The notes under the pieces are model-generated. The model saw only the letters and a program-made list of their open reading frames with translations, did not search any database and had not been told where the DNA came from. A stretch of 64,000 bases of DNA. It comes from Agrococcus sp. SL85. Lineage in GTDB: Bacteria; Actinomycetota; Actinomycetes; Actinomycetales; Microbacteriaceae. Numbering within the stretch: position 1 is the first letter of the stretch; each line of letters starts with the position of its first letter. The position numbers were made by a program, and so were the translations under genes. The DNA lies in contig NZ_CP113066.1 of NCBI RefSeq assembly GCF_026625845.1, positions 682,001 to 746,000 of the forward strand, given 5' to 3'. Below are positions 16,121-23,961 of the stretch, piece by piece.

Positions 16121-16600
16121 TCAGGCGGCGAGCGCGCGCTCGATGCTGGGGCGCAGCTCGTCGGGGGTGGCCGTGGGGGCGAAGCGCTCGAGCACGGTGC
16201 CGTCGCGGCCGATGAGGAACTTCGTGAAGTTCCACTTGATCGCGCCGCCGAGGAGGCCCTTCTGCTCCTGCTTCAGCCACGCGAAGACGGGGTGGGTGTC
16301 GCCGCCGTTGACGGCGACCTTCTCCATCATCGGGAAGGTGACGCCGTAGTTGCGCTGGCAGACCTCCGCGATCTCGTCGCTCGAGCCGTGCTCCTGCGCG
16401 AACGAGTCGGAGGGGAAGCCGAGCACGACCAAGCCCTGGTCGGCCAGCTCGCGGTGCAGCTGCTCCAGGCCCTCGAACTGCGGCGTGAGGCCGCACTTGC
16501 TCGCGGTGTTCACCACGAGCACGACCTTGCCGTCGTACTGGGCGAGGTCGGCGTCGCCGCCCTCGAGGGTCTGCACCTGGAAGTCGCTGAGCGTCGTCAT
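16121..16600 (-). CDS. Glutathione peroxidase family protein (thiol peroxidase)
   Basis: The thioredoxin-fold peroxidase has 159 residues and the catalytic Cys36 in VNTASKCGLTPQ, the Cys form of the selenocysteine site. IKWNFTKFLIGRDG supplies the Trp and Asn of the catalytic tetrad. It reduces hydrogen peroxide and organic peroxides, in bacteria usually with thioredoxin or mycothiol partners rather than glutathione. The loop normally reading FPxNQF is here FPSDSF, so the usual catalytic Gln is missing. Chosen ATG at 16598-16600 is preceded by GGGGG. Single gene, no obvious operon partner. Confidence 0.88.
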   Translation of the reverse strand: MTTLSDFQVQTLEGGDADLAQYDGKVVLVVNTASKCGLTPQFEGLEQLHRELADQGLVVLGFPSDSFAQEHGSSDEIAEVCQRNYGVTFPMMEKVAVNGGDTHPVFAWLKQEQKGLLGGAIKWNFTKFLIGRDGTVLERFAPTATPDELRPSIERALAA

Positions 16601-16652
16601 GCCCCCATCTTGCCGCGTCTGCCTCTGCGCATCCGATGGATGCGGGTCGCGA

Positions 16653-17204
16653 TCACGACAGCGGCAGAACGTCGAAGCCCCAGGCGGCGGTACGGCCCAC
16701 GGTCCGCAGCAGGTCGTCGATCTCGGCGCGCACTGCCGGGTCGTCGCCGATCTCGATCCGCTGGCAGCGGTAGGAGCCGTCGTGGACGAGGTCGACGCCG
16801 GCGGCGCCGCCGGGGCGCGCGATGCGGAGTCGGCGCCGCGTGCGCCGCACCTCCAGGTCGAGGCCGCGGAGCGCCACGAGGCGGGCGAGCTCGCCCGCGA
16901 CCGCGTCGAAGGTCCACGAGCCGAGCCCGGGCGGGCGGCCCTCGCGGGGCGGGACGAGCGCGAGCCTCGCGTCGTCGCCCATGCGGCGGCGGAGGCGCGC
17001 CGCCTGGCCGCGCTCGACCATCGTCGTCGCGCCGAGGTCGAAGAATCCCAGCAGGAGGGACGCCAGCAGGACGAAGGGGCTCGCTTCGAGGATCGCGGGG
17101 ATCCATCCGGCGGGGGTCTCGGGCCCTCCGCCTCGAAGCACCAGCGCGGCGGCACCCACGAGCACGATGAGCACCGCCAGGACGACGACCCATCCGCGGC
17201 GCAT
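16653..17204 (-). CDS. Hypothetical protein with two N-terminal membrane helices
   Basis: The 183-residue protein of unknown function starts MRRGWVVVLAVLIVLVGAAA (TM1). A second hydrophobic stretch, ILEASPFVLLASLLLGFFDL, lies near residue 45. It is followed by a soluble C-terminal domain of about 120 residues in which Arg is abundant and AGVDLVHDGSYRCQRIEIGDD is notable. The ATG at 17202-17204 is preferred over a start 27 codons upstream because the upstream extension is not hydrophobic or conserved-looking. Codon usage is typical. It lies between the peroxidase and an MFS pump on the same strand. Confidence 0.6.
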   Translation of the reverse strand: MRRGWVVVLAVLIVLVGAAALVLRGGGPETPAGWIPAILEASPFVLLASLLLGFFDLGATTMVERGQAARLRRRMGDDARLALVPPREGRPPGLGSWTFDAVAGELARLVALRGLDLEVRRTRRRLRIARPGGAAGVDLVHDGSYRCQRIEIGDDPAVRAEIDDLLRTVGRTAAWGFDVLPLS

Positions 17205-17330
17205 GGAGCGAGCATCCCACAGGGCCCGGAGGAATCGGCGCTGAGCGAGCACCTGAATGGATAGTGCAGCCAGGTGCCCGCTCACGGCTGATTCCTCCGG
17301 GCTCGGTGCGGGCTGGGGGCGCGGAGCGAC

Positions 17331-18620
17331 TCAGCCAGCGGGTGGGATGGCTGCGGCAGGCGCGGAGGCGCCCGGCGCCCGGCGCAGGCCGACAGCCACC
17401 GAGGCGGCCGCGCCCAGCACGCCCACCGCCGAGACCGCGAGCAGCCAGCGGTAGTCGACGGCCCCCAGCAGCGCGGCCCCGAGCGCCAGCAGCAGCATCT
17501 GCGGCACGCTGATGGCCATGGTGAGCGCCGCCGAGGTGCGGCCCTGCAGCCGTGCCGGCGTCAGCCGCATCCGCAGCGTCACGACGCCCACGATCACCCA
17601 CGGCACGCCGAAGCCGATCAGCGTCTGCACGACGCCGATGCCCGCCCAGCGCATCCACGGCTCCGGCAGCCCGAGCGTCACGAGCGGCAGCGAGGCCGCG
17701 ATGCCGAGGCCCAGCAGCACGAGACCCCAGAAGACCAGCCGCCGCTCGCCGATCCGCCGCAGCACCGCCGCGGCGCACAGGCCTCCGACGAGCGCGCCGA
17801 CGCCCTGGATGGTCTGCGCGGGCCCCAGCGCGGCAGGGCCGGCCCGCAGGCCGTCCTCGATGAGCGGGAAGATCGTGGCGTTCAGGAGGCCCGTGATGCC
17901 GAACGCGACGGCCGTCGCGATCGTGAGCAGCCGCAGCACGGGGTCGGCGAGCAGCGCGCGGAAGCCCGCGGTGATCTCGTGCCACGCAGTCTCGCCCTCG
18001 AGGCGCGGCTCGGGCGCCGACTCCTCGACCCGCAGCGTCAGCAGCAGGACGCCCATCACGAGGAAGCCCGCGGCGGCGACCGCGACGACCGCCCAGGGCC
18101 CCGCGAGCACGAAGAGGCCGGCACCGAGGGCCGGCGAGACGATCCGGCAGACGCTGTCGATCGAGGTGAAGATGCCGTTCGCGCTGCCGAGCTCCTCGTC
18201 GGGCACCAGATCGCGCAGCAGGCCCGACTGGGCTGCGGCGGTGAGGTAGGCGGCGAGGCCGTAGAGGAAGGTGACCGCGTAGATGAGCCACGCGCGCTCC
18301 GGGCCGTCGACGAGCAGCAGCACGAGCACGACGGCCGCGGTGCCGAGGTTCGTGCCCACGAGCAGGCGGCGGCGGCTCATCCGGTCGGCCAGCTGCCCCG
18401 CGAAGGGCGCGAACAGGGCCGGGAGGCCGAGGAAGAGGAAGACGAGCGCGGCCGCCGTGTCGGAGCCGGTGAGCTCGCGCATCCAGATCGCCAGCACGAG
18501 GTACAGGGCGGAGTCGCCGAGGTTGGTGGCGAACCAGCCGACCATGAGGCGTCGGTACTCGGGGCGCCGCATGGGGGATGCGGCGCGGGCGGCGGGCATG
18601 GTCTCGGCGGCGGCGGTCAT
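17331..18620 (-). CDS. MFS transporter (DHA3-type exporter)
   Basis: The 429-residue permease has 12 membrane segments. RPEYRRLMVGWFATNLGDSA opens TM1, GQLADRMSRRRLLVGTNLGT is the MFS loop signature and RDLVPDEELGSANGIFTSID is the DHA3-like segment after TM4. Probable proton-driven export of drugs or other xenobiotics. The ATG at 18618-18620 follows GAGAGG. The winged-helix regulator gene upstream on the same strand, separated by one copy of the hairpin repeat, is the likely controller. Substrate unknown. Confidence 0.85.
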   Translation of the reverse strand: MTAAAETMPAARAASPMRRPEYRRLMVGWFATNLGDSALYLVLAIWMRELTGSDTAAALVFLFLGLPALFAPFAGQLADRMSRRRLLVGTNLGTAAVVLVLLLVDGPERAWLIYAVTFLYGLAAYLTAAAQSGLLRDLVPDEELGSANGIFTSIDSVCRIVSPALGAGLFVLAGPWAVVAVAAAGFLVMGVLLLTLRVEESAPEPRLEGETAWHEITAGFRALLADPVLRLLTIATAVAFGITGLLNATIFPLIEDGLRAGPAALGPAQTIQGVGALVGGLCAAAVLRRIGERRLVFWGLVLLGLGIAASLPLVTLGLPEPWMRWAGIGVVQTLIGFGVPWVIVGVVTLRMRLTPARLQGRTSAALTMAISVPQMLLLALGAALLGAVDYRWLLAVSAVGVLGAAASVAVGLRRAPGASAPAAAIPPAG

Positions 18621-18700
18621 CGGATGCCTCTCGGGCGGCGCCGCGACGATGCGGGGGGCTGATGGGGTGGCGTGCGGGCGCGACGGAGCAGCCCGTCGCC

Positions 18701-18801
18701 GGTCAGGGAGGCCGCGCCGGGGGCGCTGCCGCCACGAGGCCCGGTTCGCTCGGTGGGTCTCGAGACGCGTGCGCCTGCGGCACGCGCTCCTCGATCAGCG
18801 G
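18701..18801. repeat. Dispersed hairpin-type intergenic repeat, copy A
   Basis: A sequence of about 101 bp begins GGTCAGGGAGGCCGCGCC and ends GCGCTCCTCGATCAGCGG, with GGGTCTCGAGACGCGTGCG inside. It aligns over its whole length with copy B at 19759. The ends are roughly inverted relative to each other (GGTC.GGGAG and CTCCTCGATC), so it can fold into a long stem. It is noncoding and lies between the MFS gene and the winged-helix regulator. Confidence 0.6.
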
Positions 18802-18866
18802 GGAGGTCGGCGCGGCGCGAGATCGGGTGGGCGGCGGCCGAGGGCCGGCCGGGCTACGCCTCCGGG

Positions 18867-19484
18867 CTACGCCTCCGGCGTCGCCGGCAGCTCGAAGTCG
18901 GGGTTCACGGTGGCGAGCAGGTAGGCCTTGCGGCTGCCCGGCGGGCGCTTCGCGGGGTCGTCGCTGCGGCCCGCGAAGCGCTCGGAGAGCCGCCGGATCT
19001 GCTCGGTGACCTCGGCGAGCTCCTCGGGCGTCGCCCAGAACGTGCCCGTGGTCACGCTCGTGCCGCCAGCCCACTCCCCCATGAGCTCGGCGCCCTGGGT
19101 GGTGAGGAAGCGCACGACGCGGTCGGCCTCGTGCTGCACGTAGAGCGCGCCGATCGTGCCCGAGCTGCGCAGCGACTCCGGGTCGTTCGGGTCGGGCCGC
19201 AGGTCGCGCTCGCGGTGCACGGCGCGCCACGGCTTCGACGTGCCCTGCGCCTCGGCCCGCTCGATGAAGCCGGCGCGGGCGAGGGTGCGGAGGTGGAACG
19301 AGCAGTTCGACGGGGTGTCGCCGATGCGCTCCGCGACCTGGGTCGCGGTCGCCTCGCCGAGGTCGTCGATGGCGGCGAGGATCTCGACGCGCAGGGGGTG
19401 GGCGAGCGCCCGCAGGACCGCCGGGTCGCTGGTGCGCAGCGCCGGCCGTCCGTGGTCCCCCTGCTCGTGGAGCTCCTCAGCCAT
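18867..19484 (-). CDS. Winged-helix (ArsR-like) transcriptional regulator
   Basis: The 205-residue protein has an N-terminal ArsR-type helix-turn-helix: RTSDPAVLRALAHPLRVEIL then ATQVAERIGDTPSNCSFHLR and TLARAGFIERAEAQG. A C-terminal half of about 110 residues matches the helical part of larger regulators in which HTH and ligand-binding regions are joined. Its ATG lies 2 bases after the stop of a 46-codon ORF and has no good ribosome site, so it is translationally coupled to it. The likely target is the MFS gene downstream. A TTGCGA-17-TATCCT promoter with a GAAAG/CTTTC repeat lies upstream of the pair. Confidence 0.8.
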   Translation of the reverse strand: MAEELHEQGDHGRPALRTSDPAVLRALAHPLRVEILAAIDDLGEATATQVAERIGDTPSNCSFHLRTLARAGFIERAEAQGTSKPWRAVHRERDLRPDPNDPESLRSSGTIGALYVQHEADRVVRFLTTQGAELMGEWAGGTSVTTGTFWATPEELAEVTEQIRRLSERFAGRSDDPAKRPPGSRKAYLLATVNPDFELPATPEA

Positions 19485-19486
19485 GC

Positions 19487-19627
19487 TCAGATCCAACCAC
19501 GCTGGATCATGGCCTCGGCTCGGATGCGGTCGATGTGCCGCTCCTGCCGATCGGCCTCGCGACGCATGCGGTGGCGCTCCTCGCGCGCGGTCGCGATGCG
19601 GGCGGGGATGCTGCGAGTGCGTCCCAT
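19487..19627 (-). CDS. 46-residue basic small protein, coupled to the winged-helix regulator
   Basis: This short ORF starts MGRTRSIPARIATAREERHR and ends AEAMIQRGWI. It has an excellent GGAGG ribosome site 7 bases before the ATG (19625-19627) and is the first gene after a well-formed promoter. It is very Arg/Glu-rich and probably a single amphipathic helix. Its stop is separated from the regulator ATG by only two bases, so it may be a translated leader that sets expression of the regulator, or a genuine micro-protein. No family recognised. Confidence 0.6.
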   Translation of the reverse strand: MGRTRSIPARIATAREERHRMRREADRQERHIDRIRAEAMIQRGWI

Positions 19628-19684
19628 GGCTGCCTCCTCGGTCGGTGTCGGCGAGCCGGTCGATGATCACCTGTGCCGACATCC

Positions 19685-19716
19685 GAAAGGATACTTTCAG
19701 AAGAGACGCTTCGCAA
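19685..19716 (-). promoter_or_regulatory. Promoter and operator-like repeat of the small ORF / regulator operon
   Basis: On the minus strand TTGCGA (19711-19716) and TATCCT (19688-19693) are 17 bases apart. The -10 lies inside the inverted repeat GAAAG-GATA-CTTTC (19685-19698), a likely autorepressor site. The region is conspicuously AT-richer than its surroundings. The transcript would start about 54 bases before the ATG at 19627. Confidence 0.6.
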
Positions 19717-19758
19717 GAGTTCTTTCACAAGAGATGCTTCGGCGTGTCGCGGCTCGTC

Positions 19759-19860
19759 GGTCGAGGAGGCCGCGCCACGGGCGCGGCCGTCACGAGGCCC
19801 GCCTCGCCATGCGGGTCTCGTGACGCGTGCGGCTGCGCCGCGCGCTCCTCGACCGACGAA
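19759..19860. repeat. Dispersed hairpin-type intergenic repeat, copy B (with a partial third copy at 19881-19900)
   Basis: About 102 bp from GGTCGAGGAGGCCGCGCC to GCGCTCCTCGACCGACGA. The ends are good inverted repeats (GGTCGAGGAG and CTCCTCGACC). It aligns with copy A through CACGAGGCCCG and GACGCGTGCG. The last 20 bp are repeated at 19881-19900 as TGCGCTCCTCGACCGACGGA. Similar GGTCGAGGAGCG-type elements are common between genes in Microbacteriaceae. Confidence 0.6.
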
Positions 19861-19907
19861 GGGGGCGAGGGCTGCGGCCATGCGCTCCTCGACCGACGGA
19901 GGAGGGG

Positions 19908-21134
19908 TCAGCGGCCGAAGGCGGCCTTCGCCTCGGCGACGACCGCGGGGTCGCGGAACGCCGCGAGCGCCGTCGCGGCGAGCAGCGCCGCCCCGTCGGC
20001 GATCACCGGCTCGGCCGCCGGGCCGCCCGCCGCCTCGGCGAACTCGCGCGTGTGCGGCGAGCAGTCGGGCACGAGCGTGAGCATCGGGTGGATCGAGGGC
20101 ACCACGTGCGAGACGTTGCCCATGTCGGTCGAGCCGCCCATCTGCGGCGCGACCGCGGGCGTGCGGCCGAGCGCGACGAGCGCGCGCTCCGCGATGCCGG
20201 CCAGCGTCGGGTTCGGCCGCAGCGAGAAGTAGGGCGGCGTGTTCTCGGCGATCGCCACCTGGCAGCCCGTCGCGATCGCGGCGCCCTCGAAGCACGCCCG
20301 AACGCGCGGCACCACCGTCTCGAGCAGCGCATCGCGGTCCTCCGCCCGCACGAAGACGCGCAGCGCCGTGCGCTCGGGGATGATGTTGGGCGCCTGGCCG
20401 CCGTCGGTGACGATCGCGTGGACGCGCACGTCGTCCGCCAGCTGCTGCCGCAGCAGGCCGATGGCGGTGAGCGCGAGCGTCGAGGCGTCGAGCGCGTTGA
20501 TGCCGCGCTCGGGGTGCGCGGCCGCGTGGCTCGCGCGGCCCGTGAAGTCGACGTCGAGCGCGACGCGCGACAGCGACGACGAGGCCGCCACGTCCTCCCC
20601 CGCCGGGTGGATCATCATCGCCAGGTCGATGCCGTCGAGCACGCCGCCCTCGATCATCGGCACCTTGCCCGCCGCGCCCTCCTCGCCCGGGCTGCCGATC
20701 GCCACCAGGTGCGCGGGCGCGCCCCCGGCCGCGAGCGCATCCTTCGTCGCGAGCGCCGCCCCGAGGCCTGCCGCGGCGATGATGTTGTGGCCGCAGGCGT
20801 GGCCGATGCCCTCGAGCGCGTCGTACTCGAGGAAGATCGCGATCGTCGGGGCCTCCTCGCCCGCCTCCGGCGTCGACCAGCGCCCGACGAAGGCGGTCTC
20901 CAGGCCCGCGAAGCCGCGCTCCACGGCGAAGCCGGCGGCCTCGAGCTCGGCGGTGAGACGCGCGGCGGCGTGCACCTCGGTGAAGCGGATCTCGGGATGC
21001 GCGTGGAGGTCGGCGGCGACGTCGACGAGCGTGGGCAGGTGGGCGGCGAGCGCCGCGCGGGCCTCGGCGACGAGCGCGTCGACATCGGGCGCGACGGCCG
21101 CGGCGGCATCGGGAGCGGGGGTGGTGGTGGTCAT
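19908..21134 (-). CDS. M20 family amidohydrolase (p-aminobenzoyl-glutamate hydrolase-like, M20D)
   Basis: The zinc-dependent M20D hydrolase of 408 residues has the metal ligand motif GHACGHN (residues 111-117) after FLEYDALEGI, then GSPGEEGAAGK with the catalytic Glu pair and AMMIHPAGED. A dimerisation domain follows (FTGRASHAAAHPERGINALD). The neighbouring gene is an AbgT-family transporter, 31 bp upstream, so the most likely job is cleavage of imported p-aminobenzoyl-glutamate or another acyl-amino acid, releasing p-aminobenzoate for folate synthesis. The ATG at 21132-21134 follows AAGGAAGGA. Substrate inferred from context. Confidence 0.85.
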   Translation of the reverse strand: MTTTTPAPDAAAAVAPDVDALVAEARAALAAHLPTLVDVAADLHAHPEIRFTEVHAAARLTAELEAAGFAVERGFAGLETAFVGRWSTPEAGEEAPTIAIFLEYDALEGIGHACGHNIIAAAGLGAALATKDALAAGGAPAHLVAIGSPGEEGAAGKVPMIEGGVLDGIDLAMMIHPAGEDVAASSSLSRVALDVDFTGRASHAAAHPERGINALDASTLALTAIGLLRQQLADDVRVHAIVTDGGQAPNIIPERTALRVFVRAEDRDALLETVVPRVRACFEGAAIATGCQVAIAENTPPYFSLRPNPTLAGIAERALVALGRTPAVAPQMGGSTDMGNVSHVVPSIHPMLTLVPDCSPHTREFAEAAGGPAAEPVIADGAALLAATALAAFRDPAVVAEAKAAFGR

Positions 21135-21165
21135 GCGATTCCTTCCTTGGGGCGGGGAGTCGGGG

Positions 21166-22725
21166 TCAGAGCATCAGGCCGTGGCCGGGGCCGAACGGCA
21201 GGCCGGCGAGGCCCCACACGAGCAGCTGCAGCAGCCAGACGACGAGGATGACGATCGTGAAGGGCAGCACGAGGCTGAAGAGCGTGCCGAGGCCGCCCTT
21301 CGGCGCCCAGCGCTGCATGAGGCCGAGGATCACGGGCAGCATCGGGTTCATCGGCACGAGCGGGTTCGTGGCCGAGTCGGCGATGCGGAACGCGGCCTGC
21401 ACGGCGGCGGGGTCGATGCCGTTCAGCATGAACATCGGCACGAAGATCGGGCCGAGCAGCGTCCACAGCGCTGAGCCGCTCGCGAGCAGCAGCGCCGGGA
21501 GGATCACGAAGAGGCTGAAGAGCAGCAGGCCGCCGACGCCGTCGAGGCCCGCGGCGCCGAGCGCCTCCGCGCCGCTCGTCGCGACGAGCAGGCCCAGCTT
21601 CGACCACGAGAACCAGGCGATCGCCTGCGCCGCCGTGAAGATGACGACGATGAAGGGCACGAGCTCCTTCACCGACTCCACCATCATCTCCGGCACCTGC
21701 GACCAGCGTGTAAGGGTGCCGGCCGCGAGGCCGTAGGTGACGCCGACGACGAGGAAGAACAGCAGCAGGAGGATCGGCAGGCCGTCCATGAACGGCGAGC
21801 GCAGCAGCTGGCCGCCCTCGCCCTGCAGGGGCGAGCCGGGCACGAGCGCGGCGGTGGCGACGAGGCCGAGGAAGACGACGACGGCGATGCCGGCGGCGAT
21901 GAGGCCGCGGCGCTCGGCGCGCTCGAGCGGCTTCGTGTCGTCGGCCTCCGCCTCACCCCTCCAGGGGCCGAGGCGCGGCTCGAGGAAGCGCTGGCAGGTG
22001 ACGGTGATCGCGATCGCGAGGATCACGAGCGACACCGACATGAAGTACCAGTTCGCGAGCGGCGTCACCTGCGCGTCGGGGTCGACGATCTGCGCGGAGG
22101 AGGTCGTGATGCCCGAGAGCAGCACGTCGGTGCCGGCGATGATGACGTTGGCGCTGAAGCCCGCGACGACGGCCGCGTAGCTCGTGATGAAGCCCGCGAG
22201 CGGGTGGCGGCCGGCGGCGAGGAACGCGGCGGCCGCGAGCGGCGGGATGATCACCATCGCCGAGTCGGAGGCGAGGTTGCCCATGAGGCTCACCACCACG
22301 ACCACGACCGTGACGAGCGAGCGGGGCGCCGCGAGCACCGCGCCGCGCATGAAGGCGCTGAGGAGCCCCAGGCGCTCGGCGACCCCGATGCCGAGCATGA
22401 CGGTGACGATGAGGCCGAACGGCGGGAACGCGACGAAGTTGTCGATCGCGCTCGTGAGCGCGTAGACGGCCCCCTCGGGCGAGAGCAGGCTCTGCACCGG
22501 CACGACCTCGTCGGTCGCGGGGTCGAGCGTCGTCGCCCCCGCCGCGGCGGCGATCGCCGAGGCGACGGCGACGAGCCCGGCGAGGATGAGGAAGAGGTAG
22601 AAGGGGTGCGGCAGGCGGTTGCCGACGCGCTCGATGCCGCGCAGCATGCGGCCGGTGAGCCCCGGCGCCTCGGCGAGCGCGAGCCCGGCGTCGCGGGTGG
22701 CGCGGCCGTCCTCGGTGGTGGTCAT
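21166..22725 (-). CDS. AbgT family transporter (p-aminobenzoyl-glutamate transporter)
   Basis: The 519-residue permease has about 11 membrane segments and two re-entrant hairpins. RMLRGIERVGNRLPHPFYLF opens the protein as in AbgT. MGNLASDSAMVIIPPLAAAAF and ADSATNPLVPMNPMLPVILG are the family's substrate-site hairpins with Asn/Asp/Ser. Members move p-aminobenzoyl-glutamate in, or sulfonamides out, using an ion gradient. Organised in an operon with the M20D hydrolase and divergent from an Lrp-type regulator. The ATG at 22723-22725 follows GGAGAGGGG. Confidence 0.9.
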   Translation of the reverse strand: MTTTEDGRATRDAGLALAEAPGLTGRMLRGIERVGNRLPHPFYLFLILAGLVAVASAIAAAAGATTLDPATDEVVPVQSLLSPEGAVYALTSAIDNFVAFPPFGLIVTVMLGIGVAERLGLLSAFMRGAVLAAPRSLVTVVVVVVSLMGNLASDSAMVIIPPLAAAAFLAAGRHPLAGFITSYAAVVAGFSANVIIAGTDVLLSGITTSSAQIVDPDAQVTPLANWYFMSVSLVILAIAITVTCQRFLEPRLGPWRGEAEADDTKPLERAERRGLIAAGIAVVVFLGLVATAALVPGSPLQGEGGQLLRSPFMDGLPILLLLFFLVVGVTYGLAAGTLTRWSQVPEMMVESVKELVPFIVVIFTAAQAIAWFSWSKLGLLVATSGAEALGAAGLDGVGGLLLFSLFVILPALLLASGSALWTLLGPIFVPMFMLNGIDPAAVQAAFRIADSATNPLVPMNPMLPVILGLMQRWAPKGGLGTLFSLVLPFTIVILVVWLLQLLVWGLAGLPFGPGHGLML

Positions 22726-22844
22726 GGTGCCCCTCTCCGGTGGTCACGGGCAGGGAGGGCCCGGATGTGCGTTGCCGTCAAGGATGCGGTTCCGGTGTTG
22801 CGCGCATGTGACATCGGATGATCCCGGCTCGGATCCGCGGCAGG

Positions 22845-23870
22845 ATGTCCGATGTGGACCTCACCGCCCCTGATCCCGCGCACGCGCTGTCGCATTCGGA
22901 CCTCGCCCTCATCGAGGCGCTGCAGCGCGACCCCCGTGCGCCCTGGGCGCAGGTGGCGGCGGCGATCGGCGTCTCGGCGCCGACCGCGCGGCGGCGCTGG
23001 GAGCGGCTGGTCGAGGCGGGCACCGCGTGGATCACGACCTACCCGGGCATCGGCGCGGGCCTCGTCTCGGGGCTCGTCGAGGTGCGGTGCCGGCCGGGCA
23101 CCTCGGACGCGGTCGCGGCCGCGCTCTCGGCGCATCCGCGCATCGTGACCGTCTCGGCGCAGACGGGCGAGCGCGACCTCGGCCTCATCGTCTTCGCGGA
23201 GGACCTCGAGGAGCTGCGCCGGATCGTGCAGCGCGACCTCGGCGCGCACGCGGACGTCGTGGGCGTGCGCTCGTCGATCATGACCCGCGTCTTCCGCGAA
23301 GGCTCCCACTGGCGCGCCGGCGTGCTCGACGGGCCCGACCGCGGCGTCGGCGCCGGCCCCGCCTCCGGCGCCACCCCGCCGCTCTCGGCGCCGGGCACGC
23401 TCGCCGTGCTCGGCGCGCTCGAGCGCGACGGCCGCGCCCCCACCGCGCGCATCGCGGCGGCGCTCGGCACGGGCGAGGCGCACGCCCGCCGCACCGCGCA
23501 CCGGCTGCTGGCCTCGCGCCGCATCGTGCAGCGCGTCGACGTCACGCTCGACCAGCCGCACTGGCCGCACTCGCTCGCGCTGTGGATGGTGGTGCCGGCC
23601 GCGCAGCTCGACGAGGCCGCGCGCCGCATCGGCGACCTGCCCACGACCCGACTGTGCGCCGCGCTCGCCGGCGGGCCCTCGAACCTCTACGCGATCGTCT
23701 GGCTGCGCTCGCTCGAGGAGGCGGCCGAGATCGAGGCGCAGATCACCCGCGGCCTCACCGTGCGCGTGCTCGATCGCAGCCTGCTCCTGCACTACTACAA
23801 GCGCCTCGGGCACACCTTCGACGACGCGCGCCGGCGCTCGGGCCAGGTCCCCTGGGCCGTCGCCGGCTGA
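22845..23870 (+). CDS. Lrp/AsnC family regulator with two HTH-ligand modules
   Basis: The 341-residue protein is a tandem duplication of the AsnC layout. The first HTH is LSHSDLALIEALQRDPRAPW to ARRRWERLVEAG, then a RAM-like sensor domain. A second HTH (APGTLAVLGALERDGRAPTA) and second sensor domain follow, separated by a GPDRGVGAGPASG linker. It is divergent from the abgT-M20D operon and presumably controls it in response to an amino-acid-type ligand. The ATG at 22845 is preferred over 22818 because it follows GGCAGG. Half-sites CGGATGTGCG (22759-22768) and CGCATGTGACATCGG in the intergenic region are candidate operator arms. Confidence 0.85.
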   Translation: MSDVDLTAPDPAHALSHSDLALIEALQRDPRAPWAQVAAAIGVSAPTARRRWERLVEAGTAWITTYPGIGAGLVSGLVEVRCRPGTSDAVAAALSAHPRIVTVSAQTGERDLGLIVFAEDLEELRRIVQRDLGAHADVVGVRSSIMTRVFREGSHWRAGVLDGPDRGVGAGPASGATPPLSAPGTLAVLGALERDGRAPTARIAAALGTGEAHARRTAHRLLASRRIVQRVDVTLDQPHWPHSLALWMVVPAAQLDEAARRIGDLPTTRLCAALAGGPSNLYAIVWLRSLEEAAEIEAQITRGLTVRVLDRSLLLHYYKRLGHTFDDARRRSGQVPWAVAG

Positions 23871-23918
23871 GCGGCGAGCCCGGCGGCCCGCGCAGCGCGT
23901 CGCCGGGCGAGCACGGCG

Positions 23919-23946
23919 GAGGCCCCGGGATCGCTCCCGGGGCCTC
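23919..23946. terminator. Bidirectional rho-independent-type hairpin
   Basis: A perfect 12-bp stem GAGGCCCCGGGA with loop TCGC lies between the convergent Lrp gene (stop 23870) and the giant surface protein gene (stop 23962). Confidence 0.75.
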
Positions 23947-23961
23947 GCGTCGTCGTGCGGG

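Noticed and set aside
18640..19907. Insertion sequence or transposon bounded by the two 100-bp repeats
   Set aside because: The repeats are in direct orientation, no transposase lies between them, and the genes inside have normal composition.
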